This document shows positions 1-12,239 of a stretch of 64,000 nt of DNA, piece after piece. The first letter of the stretch is position 1. The number at the start of each line of letters is the position of its first letter. The stretch comes from Cristatella mucedo (Eukaryota > Bryozoa > Phylactolaemata > Cristatellidae). The stretch is taken from positions 4,242,501-4,306,500 of the forward strand of contig WPIO01000008.1 of NCBI GenBank assembly GCA_009760855.2, given 5' to 3'. The translations under genes and the position numbers were made by a program. The notes under the pieces were generated by a model, which did no database searches, was not told the origin of the DNA, and saw only the letters and a program-made list of their open reading frames with translations.

Positions 1-240
1 TTCACTAGAAGGCAGCGGTAGATTCAATGAAATAGTACGATATCTAGAGAAGACAGAGCTGCGACGACGAGCTTTGGTCGAGGCGAGGTCGTAGGTCACG
101 CGCCGAATGCACTATATCCGCGCGTCAATGTACGAACAGTGCGATGCAGCGAGTTCGCGATCTTGGTGTACGCTGCCGTCCCCCCCCCCCCGAGCGGGGC
201 GCTCCACGAGTGACGTCGACGCGAGACCATTCAAATTGAT

Positions 241-309
241 GCTCATAGCCCAGTGGTAAGGCTCATGCACGTCACGACCCAGGTCGTCTGTTCGATTCCT
301 GCGGCGAGC
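241..309 (+). other. tRNA-like sequence (degenerate tRNA or SINE head)
   Basis: An A-box-like TAGCCCAGTGGTAAGGC is followed at about tRNA spacing by a B-box-like GTTCGATTCC. The ends GCTC and GAGC can pair. The T stem and most of the acceptor stem do not pair, so this is more likely a tRNA-derived SINE head or tRNA pseudogene than a working tRNA gene. Confidence 0.3.
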
Positions 310-1564
310 GCAATGTTTTATCGCTCGCTGCTGCGTCGGTGGGAGACAGTCGTCAAGGGCTCTTCTGCCGCTGTGCAAGTGAAGCTGTCAAATCAGCTAA
401 ACTCTACTGTTGCTATCGTTCACTCGTGAACTCTCGCTTAATAATTTAGCCGTGCGCGAGACACTGCCGTATGGCTACGGATCTCCGTCACCTCGTGTGG
501 CGTGCAGACTGATGCACGGACAGCTTCTCACTCAGCGGCAACCAGGGGCTTGCGAACATGGGTCAAACCTCGATCTGACGAATGTTTTAATCACCCCTTG
601 GTGTGAAGACGACTAAGGCTAAATTGGTTAGGAATGTGCTATGACAGCACAAATACCTAACATCATTATTTCGTGTCCAAGCTTGTAACTGCATACTGCT
701 CTGAGGAGTTAGCATTCTTTAAAACGGGGCAGTCACTTCGCTGCAGGACGCTGACCAGCTACTGTGCTATTTATTGCAGTCATTATTTTTGCATTTTGAC
801 TTTCTGTGGAAATAGTTGTCGCAGCAAAAACTGATGGACCCGACCGAACATAAACGTAAGAAAACACCAAGCATCTTCGCTCGAGCAAAAGTTCTCGTTG
901 ACTTTCAAACCCTCAGCTGCGAACGATTAACACGCGACTCATTCTCTCGCCGCCAGAGGCTCGCGTTTCTGTCACGTGACTCGCGTTGCTGCCACAGAGG
1001 CTCTCGTTTCTGTCAGGTCTGGGTCTCTCCCCGATTACTCACAGAACCCGTGCTTGCCGAGTCGAAGGCATCAGTCTTGATATCCCCATCGCAACCGACT
1101 CTAAAATTGGTCCTGAGTAGTTGTTAAAAGGAGCCGACGTTGTGAATGCCATCAGCAATGAAACGAGCAAAACGCTAGAGTTATGTACTGTGGACTAGTT
1201 GATATCCTGCTGAAAACCAATTCAATTAAACCAATACGTGGTTTATGATATCATCTCTGTTTGACGTTCAAAATGTCCAGTCCTTTTTCACGACGAGGCT
1301 TTCAAAGATTTCTCATTTGGATTGCTCACAGCACTCCCCGTTTCTATAATAATAATAATGATAATAATAATAGGTTGTTTGTCTAGCACGCTAAAAGAAT
1401 TAAAATCTTAATTCAGACTCGAGGGTTAGCAGCCTGCATTGTATCGTTTTTAGACAAGCCTCGCAAAAGCATACAAGCGTTAAGTTAGGTCAGTGCAAAT
1501 ACACTTAAGAGGGCACCCAGGCTGCTAGAATTCCTAGTTATTAAAATACACCGATCAATCACGC
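310..1564. other. No gene seen
   Basis: Short ORFs only, none with recognisable domains. A short (AAT)n run lies at 1,348-1,374. Confidence 0.5.
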
Positions 1565-1940
1565 GTACTGTTCCATTCCTCCGCTTGCAAACCCTTGGCG
1601 ACAGAAAAAGTTTCTCCACAGCACCTAGACTTTGGAACTCACTTTTAAAGTTCTTACACAGCGACGTCAGCTGTCCTGCTGCCGACTGTGGTTTATCTTT
1701 TCCAGCCGTCCCGCAGCTGCAACTTCCATGCATCGCACTTTGCACCGCAAATCTTCCGCCGCCGACTCAGCTCTGCTTCTCACTTTCTCTTTGTTGCTTG
1801 AGAGGAAGTCTCTGTTGGCTACCGAATGCATAACGAAAGCCACTTGAGCTCTGATTTTTCCTGTAGAAAACACTCATACGCAACAACCACATAGTCTTTG
1901 TGGCTTTGTAGAGTTATTGACGGAGACACATTACACCTAC
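1565..1940 (+). mobile_element. LINE family A, 3' end fragment
   Basis: Translates with frameshifts to the L2/CR1-like C-terminal block (VPFL..L..GDRK.F, APRLWNSL) and ends with the family's GACGGAGACACATTACA tail. 5'-truncated and decayed. Confidence 0.75.
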
Positions 1941-2019
1941 AATAAGTACGAAAAAGCCATGCAAGAAACAAACCAGACTCGTTCACTAGGGTGCAGAGAA
2001 GGCTTAGCGGAGCCACTGC

Positions 2020-3165
2020 GTCTTTAGCTGAGTCCGTCCTCGGTCACTTACTGTTCTCAATTTATACTTAACCTATGGGAAAATGATTATGGCCCATGGA
2101 ATAGGATATCACTTTTAAGCTGAAGATACTCATATGTATTTTTCATTCAAACCATCGGAAGCTGCTGCTGCAACTGATAAACTGAATGCTTTCCTTGCCG
2201 ACATTCGATCCTGGATGTCGGAAAATTTCTTGAAACTAAATGACGATAAAACCAAACTTCTGCATAAAGGACAACCTAAGCTTGTGGCTGGATTCAAATG
2301 CTTTGCTCTTTTATTAGGTGATGCTGTTGAGTGACCATCACCAAGTGCTCAAAATTATGGTGTCATTTTAGACAGCTGCCTCAATTTTTTAAAGCTTTAT
2401 TCAGAAGACTCTTCTGTTAGCCATCATATCCGAGCCCTATCTAAGATTAGGAGCTGTCTTCCACAGCGGCTTCGAAAAATTGTAACTAGCTCCTTAGTTC
2501 TTTCTCGGCTTGATTATTGTAATTCCATTTTGGCTGGGCTAACAAAGAAAGCAACTAGGCCACTGCAGCTGACTATGAATATGGCTGCAAGGCTAGTCTT
2601 TAAGTCCCATAGGTTTGGCAACGTGTCTCCTTTGCTAAAAGAGCTAGGATAGATGCCGGTTTAACAACGGATACAGAGCAAAGTTCTTGCGCTGACCCAC
2701 AAGGCCCGCCACGGCTTGGCTCCTTCGTACCTAGCTGAACTGCTGCACCAGTTTCAGCCTCTTCGTGCCCTAAGGTTCTGTATGGACAATAAATTAGCTG
2801 TCCCATTCCTCAGATTAAAGACCATTGGCGACAGAATCTTTAGCTCTGCAGGTCCTAGACACTGTAGAACTCGCTCCACAATTCTTATGCAACGACAACT
2901 ACTCTCCTGCTGCCGACTATGGCTTATCCTTTTCAGCGGTCCTAAGCTGCTACTTCCATGCCACTCACTAACTCAACTGCTCTCCTGACTCTGCTATGCT
3001 TCCCACTTTCTCTTTGTTGCGTGAGATATAGTCTGTTGGCTACCGTATTCGTACCGAAAGCCGCTTAGGCTGTGAGTGTGCTATGCAAAACTCTTCTGCG
3101 TAACACCCACATAGCCTTTTTGGCTTTGTGAAATTACAGGCGGAGATACACTACATTAAATTACA
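2020..3165 (+). mobile_element. LINE family A, partial reverse transcriptase to 3' end
   Basis: L2/CR1-like non-LTR retrotransposon fragment. It begins in the QGSVLGPLLF region of the RT. The catalytic block is decayed (AEDT instead of ADDT). It continues with WMSENFLKLNDDKT, then the MAPSYLAELLHQFQP C-terminal block, and ends in an ACATTAAATTACA tail. Stops and frameshifts break the ORF. Same family as the copies at 15.5, 19.8, 24, 25.4, 47.2 and 52.3 kb. Confidence 0.85.
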
Positions 3166-4634
3166 TAGATCTTATCTTATCATATGCATAAGCACACAAT
3201 GTAATCAAATTGTATGGCACCATACAGGCGAGCATGCAAGTCCAAATTGGCATATAATCCTGCTCAATATGTAAATATATATAGTCTTGATCAATCTCTT
3301 TATAATACCGCTCAATTTTTAATATATATATATATATTTAATACAATCTATATACTAATATATAATAAATAAATAAATATATAAATACATATTTATAATA
3401 CCACGATAAATATAATATTATATATATAATAATTAATACATAATACTGCTCAATATTTTTATAATCTTCCATAATTCCCTTTGAAAATTGATGACCTTTG
3501 TAGAATCGCACAAGCAGTCACTGACTGCTTGAGAGACTCTGGAGTACTCTGTCCTAGAAGCTCGAGCAACGTCTTTCGGTCCGTGCTCATTTTCAAATGC
3601 CTTGTGCCAGTGCTGTGCACTTCATACGAGACAGGATTCTCTTTCGTGGGCCGTTCAGCCTCGACAAAGTAATGGCGCGCTCTAATTGGACGGACTTTGG
3701 AGTGCTTTACCGGAAGCTCAAACATCCTCCGCCGCTCGCTCGCTGCAATGTCGTCAAGCAAACGCGTCAGAATATATGTGAGGCAGGATTCTCTTTCGGC
3801 AGTCATTCAGCCTTGATGAAGTGGTGATACGTTTCAACAGCATTGGATGACGAAATCTCACGGGAACGAGCAAAGGTGAATGCCTGCGATGAGTAGCCTA
3901 TAAAGAAAAGCCCACGATTCAAAGATGAATGTTTTTAAAAATAAATAATCGAGTGCCTATAGCAGTTAAAGCACTTCTACATATACCTAACTTGTTCATG
4001 TTTTGCATTATTTGTGTATGCAAACAGCTAGAGCCTATTTCCTATTGAGTAGAAGAAACACTACGCACTAGGTCACTATCACAAAAGTACCTCTGCACAC
4101 TAGACATACGCTTGTGCACGTGTGGCTGACGTGAAAATAACCAAGGCAACGCACAATATTGCGACCGATTTTTAAGCAAAATGCAAGATTATACTTTATC
4201 ATACGGTTTTTCAATGATTTCCAGAATAGAAAGGTGAAAATAACTCATGTCGCCAACAGCTGACTGCCAGTTTTTAATACCATTCCCCCCCCCCCGTTTC
4301 TTACTGCATTCGGGGCATACTTTGCAGGATACTAACAGGTGAGCAGGAGTAGTTAGCAAGGGAACAAAACTGCGTGGGTGGTAAAATTAATTTCGGGCTC
4401 GATACCTGCCAAACTCGGGCACAGAGGCAGTAATATTCTGGACCCAAATATCGAGAGTGTAGACATTTCTCCTGTTATTATACCGATACCATTTCCGAAC
4501 AGCGTAGGTTGAAAGGTTGTGCGGCGTGATAATGTAACATTGTCAGCCTTAATTATTTAAAACATCATCCGGTGTTTGCTCAGATTGCTGCTTCGCTCGG
4601 TGGCTTACGACAAGACAATAGCTGTGGTAATACC
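3166..4634. other. No gene seen; AT-rich tract and a direct repeat
   Basis: AT-rich low-complexity DNA at 3,300-3,450. Near-identical ~48-nt blocks start near 3,627 and 3,778 (AGGATTCTCTTTCG core). C-run at 4,287-4,297. No coding signal supported. Confidence 0.45.
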
Positions 4635-6415
4635 AATAATAATAATGCACTTGATAACGCGCCCTCAAAGAGCTCAATCTCTTTAATAATAATAATTCAC
4701 TTGATAAAGCGCCCTCAGAGAACTTAATCTCTCTCTAAGCGCTTTACATTTGCTGTAAAGTGAAATGCAATTGAATGGTAAGTAAAATCATGCTTGAAAA
4801 ACAAACGAAATGAATAATATGGTTAGGGGTGACATGCACAGGGTCAGCATGAAAATGTGGTTAGTGGCAGCATGCACAGTGTCAGCACGCATAAGCACAT
4901 CAAGGACGAATCACAGGGACATTTATAAGCAGGGATCTTTATAAGCAGGGATATTTATAAGCAGGATCTTTATAAGCACTGTACATTTGCTGCAAAGGAA
5001 ACATGACCGAATGGTGAGTGGTATCATGCTTGATAAACAACATGAATAACATGGTTAGGGGTGACATGCACAGGGTCAGCATGGAACATTGTCAGCACTC
5101 ATAAGCACATAAAAGACGAATCATAGGGACCCACTAAATGCTGTGATAATTAGATGCGTTTTCAAGTTCTTTTTAAATGTCGTCAAGTCAGGGGATGTCG
5201 TGACGGAATTCGGGATTGAGTTTCACGCTTTGGGAGCATACGAACTAAAGGTACGGTCTCAAAAGTGTTTGAGGTGTGTACGAGGTATAGGTGAGCAGTT
5301 AGATTCCGAAAAGCGGGTGGTACGACGCTTAGCCTGGTGGGGAGTAGATCTAATAAGCAGGTTGGAGCCGAATGATGACGGTACCTAAAAGTAAGCGACA
5401 AAACCGTTAAGTCGATCCGTTGCTTGACTGTTAGCCAGTGCAGGTCAGCGAGAAGTGATGTGATGCGGCAACTCCGACACTCACAACAGATAAGCCTAGC
5501 TGCAGATGTTTTGCACAAGATGTGAGCACCTGATTGCAATAACGGTAGGCCATCGAGCAGTCGGTTACAGAAATCAAGAAGGGATGTCAAAAATGCATGG
5601 ACCAACTGAGATGTAGTATCCTTATCTAAATAAGCCCGAATTTTAACAATGCTATGTAGCTGAAAGCAGGCAGACTTGATCGTGAAGCAGATATGGTCTT
5701 CTAGCTAAAGGTCACTTTGGAACATAGCACCTAGATTTCGTGCAGATTCAACAGGAGACATGCTGGCAGAGCCGATTTCAACCGTTGGCCTTTTCAATTT
5801 CTGAATCACACTTGGTTTTCCCATAACTAGTAAGTCTGTTTTATCATCATTCAATTTAAGAAAATTTGCGGCCATCTATGTACGGATGTCATCAATACAT
5901 GCAGCAAGGGAGTTGAGAGAATTCGACGTGCTGGAGGGCTGGGAGAGATCAAAGCAAAGGTACAATTGAGTGTCATCCACATAGAAGTGAAAGCCTAGAT
6001 TGTGCTTGGTAATCACATCGGCAAGAGGGAGAGTATACACCATGAAAAGAACCGGACCAAGCACAAATATTTGCTTGCAGAGCCGATTTTGAGCGTTAGG
6101 TTATCCAATTTTTGAATCACACTTTGTTTGCCAATAACTAGTGATTGATTGTATTCTTATTAAATTAAAGAAAGTTTGCTGCCATCCGCATGCAGATTTC
6201 ATCAATGCATGCAGCAATCCAATTGAGATAATTCGATATGCTTGAGGGCTCTGAGGGATCGAAGCAAATGTACAACTGAGTGTCATCCGCATAGAAGTGA
6301 AAGATTAGGTTGTGCCTGACGCGTGAATCGGCAAGAAGGAGAGGATAAACCGTGAAAAGAACGGGACCGAGCACAGATTCCTATGGTACCCCATACTTCA
6401 GCGATTCCACGGGTG
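4635..6415 (-). mobile_element. LINE family B copy with internal duplications
   Basis: L2-like non-LTR element on the minus strand. Its 3' end is the AATAATAAT plus AAAGCGCCCTCAGAGAAC tail at the left. RT palm motifs FYVDDTQLY and FYADDTQLY are each readable (around 5,970 and 6,280), followed by DPSQPSS-type linkers. The RT-proximal segment is present twice in tandem (about 5,770-6,064 and 6,065-6,385). The 3' region is also duplicated (about 4,773-4,910 and 5,012-5,130). No intact ORF. Confidence 0.8.
4920..4980. repeat. Short tandem repeat, about 17-bp unit
   Basis: Four imperfect copies of a TTTATAAGCAGGGAT unit between the two duplicated LINE 3' segments. Confidence 0.7.
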
Positions 6416-7562
6416 ATCTTTATAGATTAATATCCATATTCTGGAGTTACACTGAGACAAGATGTCTGCCTCAGCTTGAGCAGGCTATTAACGCTATTTA
6501 AAAAAATACGATTGCGGTTTTGCCTCAACGCCCCACTAAAGTCTATGTTTAGCATCCAGGTATGGCTAAATTCTATCGTCCTCCTTCGTCAAAAACTCCA
6601 GGATTAATCTAGTATATTCATAAATCCATACAATTAATACACTTTAATAATTAATGCAATTTCGATGAACGTGTCGCGGGAAAGTTACATTTTCTGCATT
6701 CAAGTCTAAATGTCACTTTGTATGGCTATATAATTCTCTCAGTCCAAATCTATTATTTATTAACCATGGTTTAAACGTTTCTACTGTTGTGTGAATTATT
6801 CAGTGGCATCCGTAATATCTCAACAATAACGGATTCAAAGTCTGCGATGCATCCATGTTGCTCAGCTACACTCACTACTTCTCCTTGGCGAACAATGGCG
6901 CCTGTCCACTGCTTATGCAATGGTGTCGCTGCGGACAAACTGCCTCTGCTGCATCAAAACGTCTCAGCTTCATCCAAAAATCTTTACAGAGGCGAAAACA
7001 TCCTCGGCGCTCCGAAAATAACATTGCAGCCTAAATGCCGTAGCAGCATTCACATTCTCTTCACTAAGATCGAGCGTCTCCACAGCATACGAAAGTTATG
7101 CGACATAAGCTTCTCAGCCAGCAACCGGCCAGTAGCGACGATATTTTTAGGAAAGGGAAAACTGTTGACCTTAGGCATGTCCCAATGTCACCGGAAGTAG
7201 AATTGGGGCACAGTATTTTCTTGCCCTGATAACTTAGCAATCGGAGAGTGCTGCTTTCTCCCGAATGCGTCGAATTTATTTGAAATAGCTTGAAATAACA
7301 GTGTTTCAATGTCTGAGGTTTTGCACCCAAGTAAGGTTCTGTTGCCTAAGACGGCTGTAATATCATAGGAACAGCTAAGGGCCACCGGATAGGCCAAGCT
7401 TGACCTTTGACGTGAGGCCGGACGGCCTCTTAGCCTGAGTAATTGGGTATCGGGAGTTCGTCGGCCGAGTCACGGTGAGATCTAGCGCACGCGCAGAGCA
7501 CCCCGGTGGCTCAGTGTTCACATCTCGAAGGCAGAATAGGTGGCGTTCCTCAATTGTATGAT
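6416..7562. other. No gene seen
   Basis: The longest frame (6,787-7,200, plus) has no recognisable domain and overlaps antisense frames of similar size, as expected by chance. Confidence 0.4.
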
Positions 7563-8394
7563 ATTTCCCACCTGGACGTTTCCCCCGGACACTTCACCCC
7601 TGCGGGACCCTATGACATTTCTCCCGGACATTTCCCCCTATGTTGATGAATGTATCACTAAGAATACAGATATAAAATGAAGCTCGTGCTCTATTAAAAT
7701 AAAATCAACTCAGTATAATTAGAAGGATGGATGGATTGGAAGGATGGTTTCTAATGGAGTGAGCTGCGGTTGCGGCTGCTGCGGCAGCGGCGAGCTACAC
7801 AGTTTGTTCCCGCGGGAGTTCGGTCCCGCTCGGCACGCGTTCGTACCATCAAAGAGGGCGCGCGCTACGGCGTGCCGCGCTTTCCTGCAAATAAGCACGG
7901 AAGCCTCAGAAGTCTACTAAGTCTAACTCGAGCTCAAGAGATCTAGTTACGCCCTAAAACGCACTAATTAAAGCGCAGAATATGAGCAAGGGTGGATTTA
8001 GGCGGTGAAGGCCCAGCCCGCCCTAAACCCTGAAACCCTAAACACTAAACCCTAAAACCTAACATCCTAAACCCTGAACCCTAAACCCTAAGCCATAAAC
8101 ACTAAACCCTAAACTGTAAACCCTAAATCCTAAAACCCTAAATACTAAACCCTAAACCCTTAACTCTAAAAACCCTAAAACTCTAAATACTAAACCCTAC
8201 AAACCTAAACCCTAAATCATATACCCGGGGGAGAAATGTCCTACCCCAGGGGGAAATGTCCGGGGAAAACGTCCACATGGGGAAATGTCCGTACCCCAAA
8301 TGTTCTACCCCAAGGTGGGGGAAATGTCCCGGCGGGGGGGGGGGGGAATGTCCAGGGGGGAATGTCCGTACCCCACTTATGCGTTGTGGCCCCG
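7563..8394. repeat. Fold-back-like structure with short-repeat arrays in inverted orientation
   Basis: The left block (7,563-7,640) has about four copies of a GGACATTTCCCCC-like unit. The right block (8,224-8,394) has about seven copies of the inverse, GGGGGAAATGTCC. They flank about 580 bp that contain a CCCTAAA-type array. The layout resembles fold-back elements such as the sea urchin TU family, whose long termini are arrays of short direct repeats. No transposase ORF and no target duplication identified. Confidence 0.6.
8029..8214. repeat. Degenerate CCCTAAA (TTTAGGG) telomere-like array
   Basis: About 25 units of CCCTAAA with frequent single-base variants, for example ACTAAA, CCCTGAA and CCTAAAA. 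This is the plant-type telomere unit rather than the usual animal CCCTAA. It lies inside the inverted structure around it. Confidence 0.85.
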
Positions 8395-8527
8395 GCTTAA
8401 TACTTTTCTACACAGAAGACGCCGTTCGTTTGTTCATTACATGCAACAAAAAATCTGTAATAGCGCATATTACTTAGCATTATGCACTTTCCCGAAAAAA
8501 ACTTGTTGATATGCACACTTTTCTTTT

Positions 8528-8800
8528 ATAATAATGATAATGCATTTTATAAAGCGCCTTCAGAGAACTCGATCTCTTTCTAGGCGCTTTACAATTGCTG
8601 CAAAGGAGGCACGATCGAACGGTTAGTGGTAGCGTGCCCAATAAACAACAAGAATAACATGGTTAGGGGTGCCGTGCACAGGGTCAGCATGCAAGTGTGG
8701 TCAGTGGCAGCACGCAACAGCGTCAGCACGCATAAGTGCATAAAGAACGAATCACAGGGACCTTAATCACTGAATGCTGTCATACATAGATGCGGGTTTG
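8528..8800 (-). mobile_element. LINE family B, 3' end fragment
   Basis: AATAATGATAAT tail, AAAGCGCCTTCAGAGAAC and GGTTAGGGGTGCCGTG blocks match the 3' end of the other family B copies. 5'-truncated. Confidence 0.8.
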
Positions 8801-10295
8801 TTTTATTTTCTCATGTCTTTGGCTTTCTTTGCTTTCTTGATGCCTCGAGCGATTAACGCGATTCTCTTCCTCCCGAAGCAGAAGCTTTTTCTTATACTCG
8901 TCAGCAACGACGATGACTGCAGTGGCGAACTCAACTGCTGCTCGTGCCAGCTAACTTGTCTCGGTTTGGGATAAGCGGGAAAGCTGGCCGATATAAAATT
9001 CGGAAATATCCGCGATGAACTGGGCGTTGAACAACAGGCCTGCATCCGAAATCTGTCAGGCTTCTACAAGAGAGAGGGGCTGGTCGGTTGGTTGCTGACA
9101 ATGAGCATCCGAGGGACCTTTGGCTCCACTAGCTCAAGGCCGTGCCAAAACACTGGCACGATCCACAGCGAGAAGACGAAGGTTGTGGCGAAGGCTCAGC
9201 GAACGCGGGCTTACGGTGGCAAAGAAAGCTCCACCATTGAGCAAGGCCCACAAAAAAGCATGCCTTTAGTGGGCCTGGCAGCACACACTCACAGACGCAC
9301 GCACGCACGCACACACACATGAAACACTGGACGATCGAAGGTTAGAGAGTCGGAGTATCGACAGTGTCAACTGTGACCTCTGTAGGTCAGTAGTGTAGCG
9401 CCACCACCGGCCAAATCATGGGATACGTTGAAAGCGTTTTGCCATTCTATATTATCCGAGTAACACGGATAATCTCCGAGTCCGTGCCAGCCCAAAATGC
9501 TGAAATCGCTACTAATCAGGGAGGGACTACATCCTGCTACGACAAATGCTTCTACCGCCCATGCTGCGGTTATGCTATACAAATTATGCGCTGGGATGTT
9601 TTGGCTTATTTTGGCATAGATTTCATTCATTTGGAACCTCCGGGTAGAATTCAAAACTGCCTACATCTTAGTCGACTAGGCGGTCATAGTTAGGTGGCTT
9701 CGACAAAACTTATGGCCGCGATTGTAGTTATTTGCATCGTCAGTAGTTCCATTGCCCACTGCTCCGTGAGAATTGTATGACAGAATAGTGTTACAATCAT
9801 TTACTCACTTTCCACTGCGCTATTCGCGTAGAGTGGTACTGAGTTATACGCTTAGTTTGTATATGCAGCGTTGGCAAAGCAAGACTCTGAGGTTTGCCAG
9901 CCACAGCGGCCGTAGCTTAGCAGGCTATTGCGCACCAAGTATGCGGATGCAGTGCGAGTTTGGAAGCTCGTCCTTCAAGATTCACTCAGAAGCCCCATAG
10001 GCAGGAGCTTGTGCTTCCTTATCATCTGCTAGTGTACGATTAAAGTTTTTAGTTCTGTCATATACAATAGCTCTCAATAGCTAGGTTACGACTCAAAACA
10101 AATCAATGCCGATAAGTTGCTTGTTAAGTTACAACTCAAAAATCTGAAAATTAGCTATGCACACTAGGAATATCATAGCGTCAAGTGCAATCCAAATTGG
10201 AGCTTCGCTTACCCAATTTGTAGTAGATTTGCAGTGGATTGCCATAGTGTCCAGCGTCTTGGCAGTCTATCTGATTAAGAACTGTTGTGTGCGCC
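8801..10295. other. No supported gene
   Basis: A (CA)n-rich stretch lies at 9,285-9,320. The minus frame at 8,803-9,045 and the plus frame at 9,418-9,693 show no domain I recognise. Confidence 0.4.
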
Positions 10296-10602
10296 TGTTA
10301 CTTCTAGGCCACTGGTGTGTGCCCGCTCTCGGTGGGTGGTTGGACGGTTGGCTCGGTGCCTCCTTTGATGTGGGCAGGTGTTTGGGCGGTTGACTCGGTA
10401 CGGCCTTTGATGTGGGCATGTGGCCCACCACGGTGGCTCACCACGGATGCACTCCCTTATCTGTGGTGATTTAGCCCCTAGCTCATATATGTACCCGCTG
10501 GGGGAATAAAGATTGAGTCTCGTTCACCGCTCACGTTCGCCCGCTCGTGTCTTCCTGAGACTCCACCAGCGCTGCTGCAGCCGGAGACACAGTAACGTAA
10601 CA
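10296..10602 (+). mobile_element. Possible LTR remnant
   Basis: Starts TGTTAC and ends GTAACA (inverted 6-bp ends). Contains an AATAAA at about 10,506 and two 35-nt direct repeats with a 42-bp period (GGTTGGCTCGGTG and GGTTGACTCGGTA, 10,346 and 10,388). No target-site duplication is visible, so the ends are uncertain. Confidence 0.3.
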
Positions 10603-11269
10603 GAACTCACTAGCGAAATGGCATACAATTTGCAGAGTAAAGAATAAAATGACTGTGGACAAGAGCATTCACTAAAAATTCGAGCTCAGCACAGTAAATT
10701 TAGCGCCGATTTCGCACAATTGGCGTGGATTTAGGTAACTCGTTGCAACCTAAAAAAAAGATATGCTGGGAGGCACACTCCCACTAGGTAGTCAGAAGCT
10801 TTGTGCTAACGGTGCAAAGCCCGTCAGCCTATTGTGACTTCATCTAAAGAGAAGTGAGTGCAGTCCATTTGGAAAGACAGAAGAGGCACGTCCAAGACGC
10901 GAACCCAGATCAAAAGAAAAGTGGTAAAAGAGCTCCCTTCTGGAGAAGCTTCTTGAATGGGGTGCCTTCGATTCGCACTCTTAAAGGGGTCTTCAGGCTT
11001 TTAAAATAATAGGTTATAAAAAATAATTATAAGCTTCTTTATATCATTCTAAGTGAGCTAAATCTCTTTTTAGGCACACAATTTCCGGACTTCGATACAG
11101 CCACCTTACAAAAATTACATGAGATACGATGGTCAAGCGTAATTAGAGAGTCGGGCATAATGAATTCTGAGTGGCATTAGCTTTTACCGTAGCTGGTAAG
11201 TTGGTGCTTGCATCAGTCCATTAGAGGAACTGTGTTCTAATGCAAGTGCGAATTTCAGTGTCAGTGCTT
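10603..11269. other. No gene seen
   Basis: AT-moderate DNA with no repeat or coding pattern recognised. Confidence 0.4.
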
Positions 11270-11965
11270 TCTGAAAGGGAGTTAAGAAAGTTCGACTTGC
11301 TGGAAGGGCTGGTACGGATAAGAACGCACGTACAGCCGTCTGTCATCTGTAAGACAACTAAAGCCTAGGCTAGGCATAGCGATTAAATCGGCATGAGGGA
11401 GACTATAGATTGCGTAAAGCAGTGAAAAGTGCATCGATCCCCTTCGGCATTCTGTACTTGAGAGGCTGCTTGGATGACTTGTCTCCTATATTTACATCAA
11501 TGCTCTGAAGTCTCCCAGCGAGACCTATACCTATACCACTGCAGCGCGGTGCCAGTGATGTCCGGGCAAGATGGTCTGTCCGCAAAAAGGATTTGGTGTT
11601 CAATAGCATCAAACACTGCCGAGAGATCGAGCCAGGTAGAAAGCAGAAGGAATCATAAGCGTGAAGGCCTGCGAATGCTGTTTTGCACTCGTACCGCCAA
11701 GTGGCTGGCTCGCTGTGACTAGAAGCTCTCCGAAACCACTGACAGGAACTTACTCGCTGGCTGTGAAGTTTCAGCGCGGGAGCCTAAATCGTCGGCCATC
11801 ACTCGTTCTAGTGTCTTTGAGAGGAACGGCAAAAGAGTGAATGGACAGACGTCGCTTACGCCCTCCTCGTCTTGCGCTGTTTCCTCCTTAATATGTGACC
11901 TAGAAAAGCTTTTGCAAAGGATGCAGCGACAAGACCTGAGGCTAAGGACATAGCTATGCTGTATC
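11270..11965 (-). mobile_element. LINE family B, diverged 5' RT fragment
   Basis: The minus frame reads LLPFLSKTLERVMADDL, an N-terminal RT block of L2-like elements, followed by decayed palm-domain sequence to the left. Confidence 0.65.
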
Positions 11966-12239
11966 AAATGTACAAATAAAAGGCACTTCTATGCATGCAT
12001 GAGTATAATTGACTCATACGATGAATAGACGATGCATTTGCATCATGATTACATGGATGAAGAACAGTAGGCAAGAAGGTCTAGGAGGAGACTTTTCTTG
12101 TTAGACTGCGAGATAAGCAAGTTCGTGGCGAGATGACTTGTTTCTGGATTGAAATTAAGAAACCAAGATGCAGCAACGAGTGGAGGATGAAGTGCACAGA
12201 GGATTTGAAGGAATGAAACGGTCGTTCTTCCTGTGCCAC

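Noticed and set aside
8803..9045. Lysine-rich minus frames that resemble the start of a Harbinger-type protein
   Set aside because: The similarity is a short charged stretch in one frame; no nuclease motif, inverted ends or target duplication.
9394..9402. Same TGTAGCGCC 9-mer as the start of the solo LTR
   Set aside because: No matching GGCG(T/C)TACA end or target duplication could be found downstream; one 9-mer is not evidence of a second LTR.
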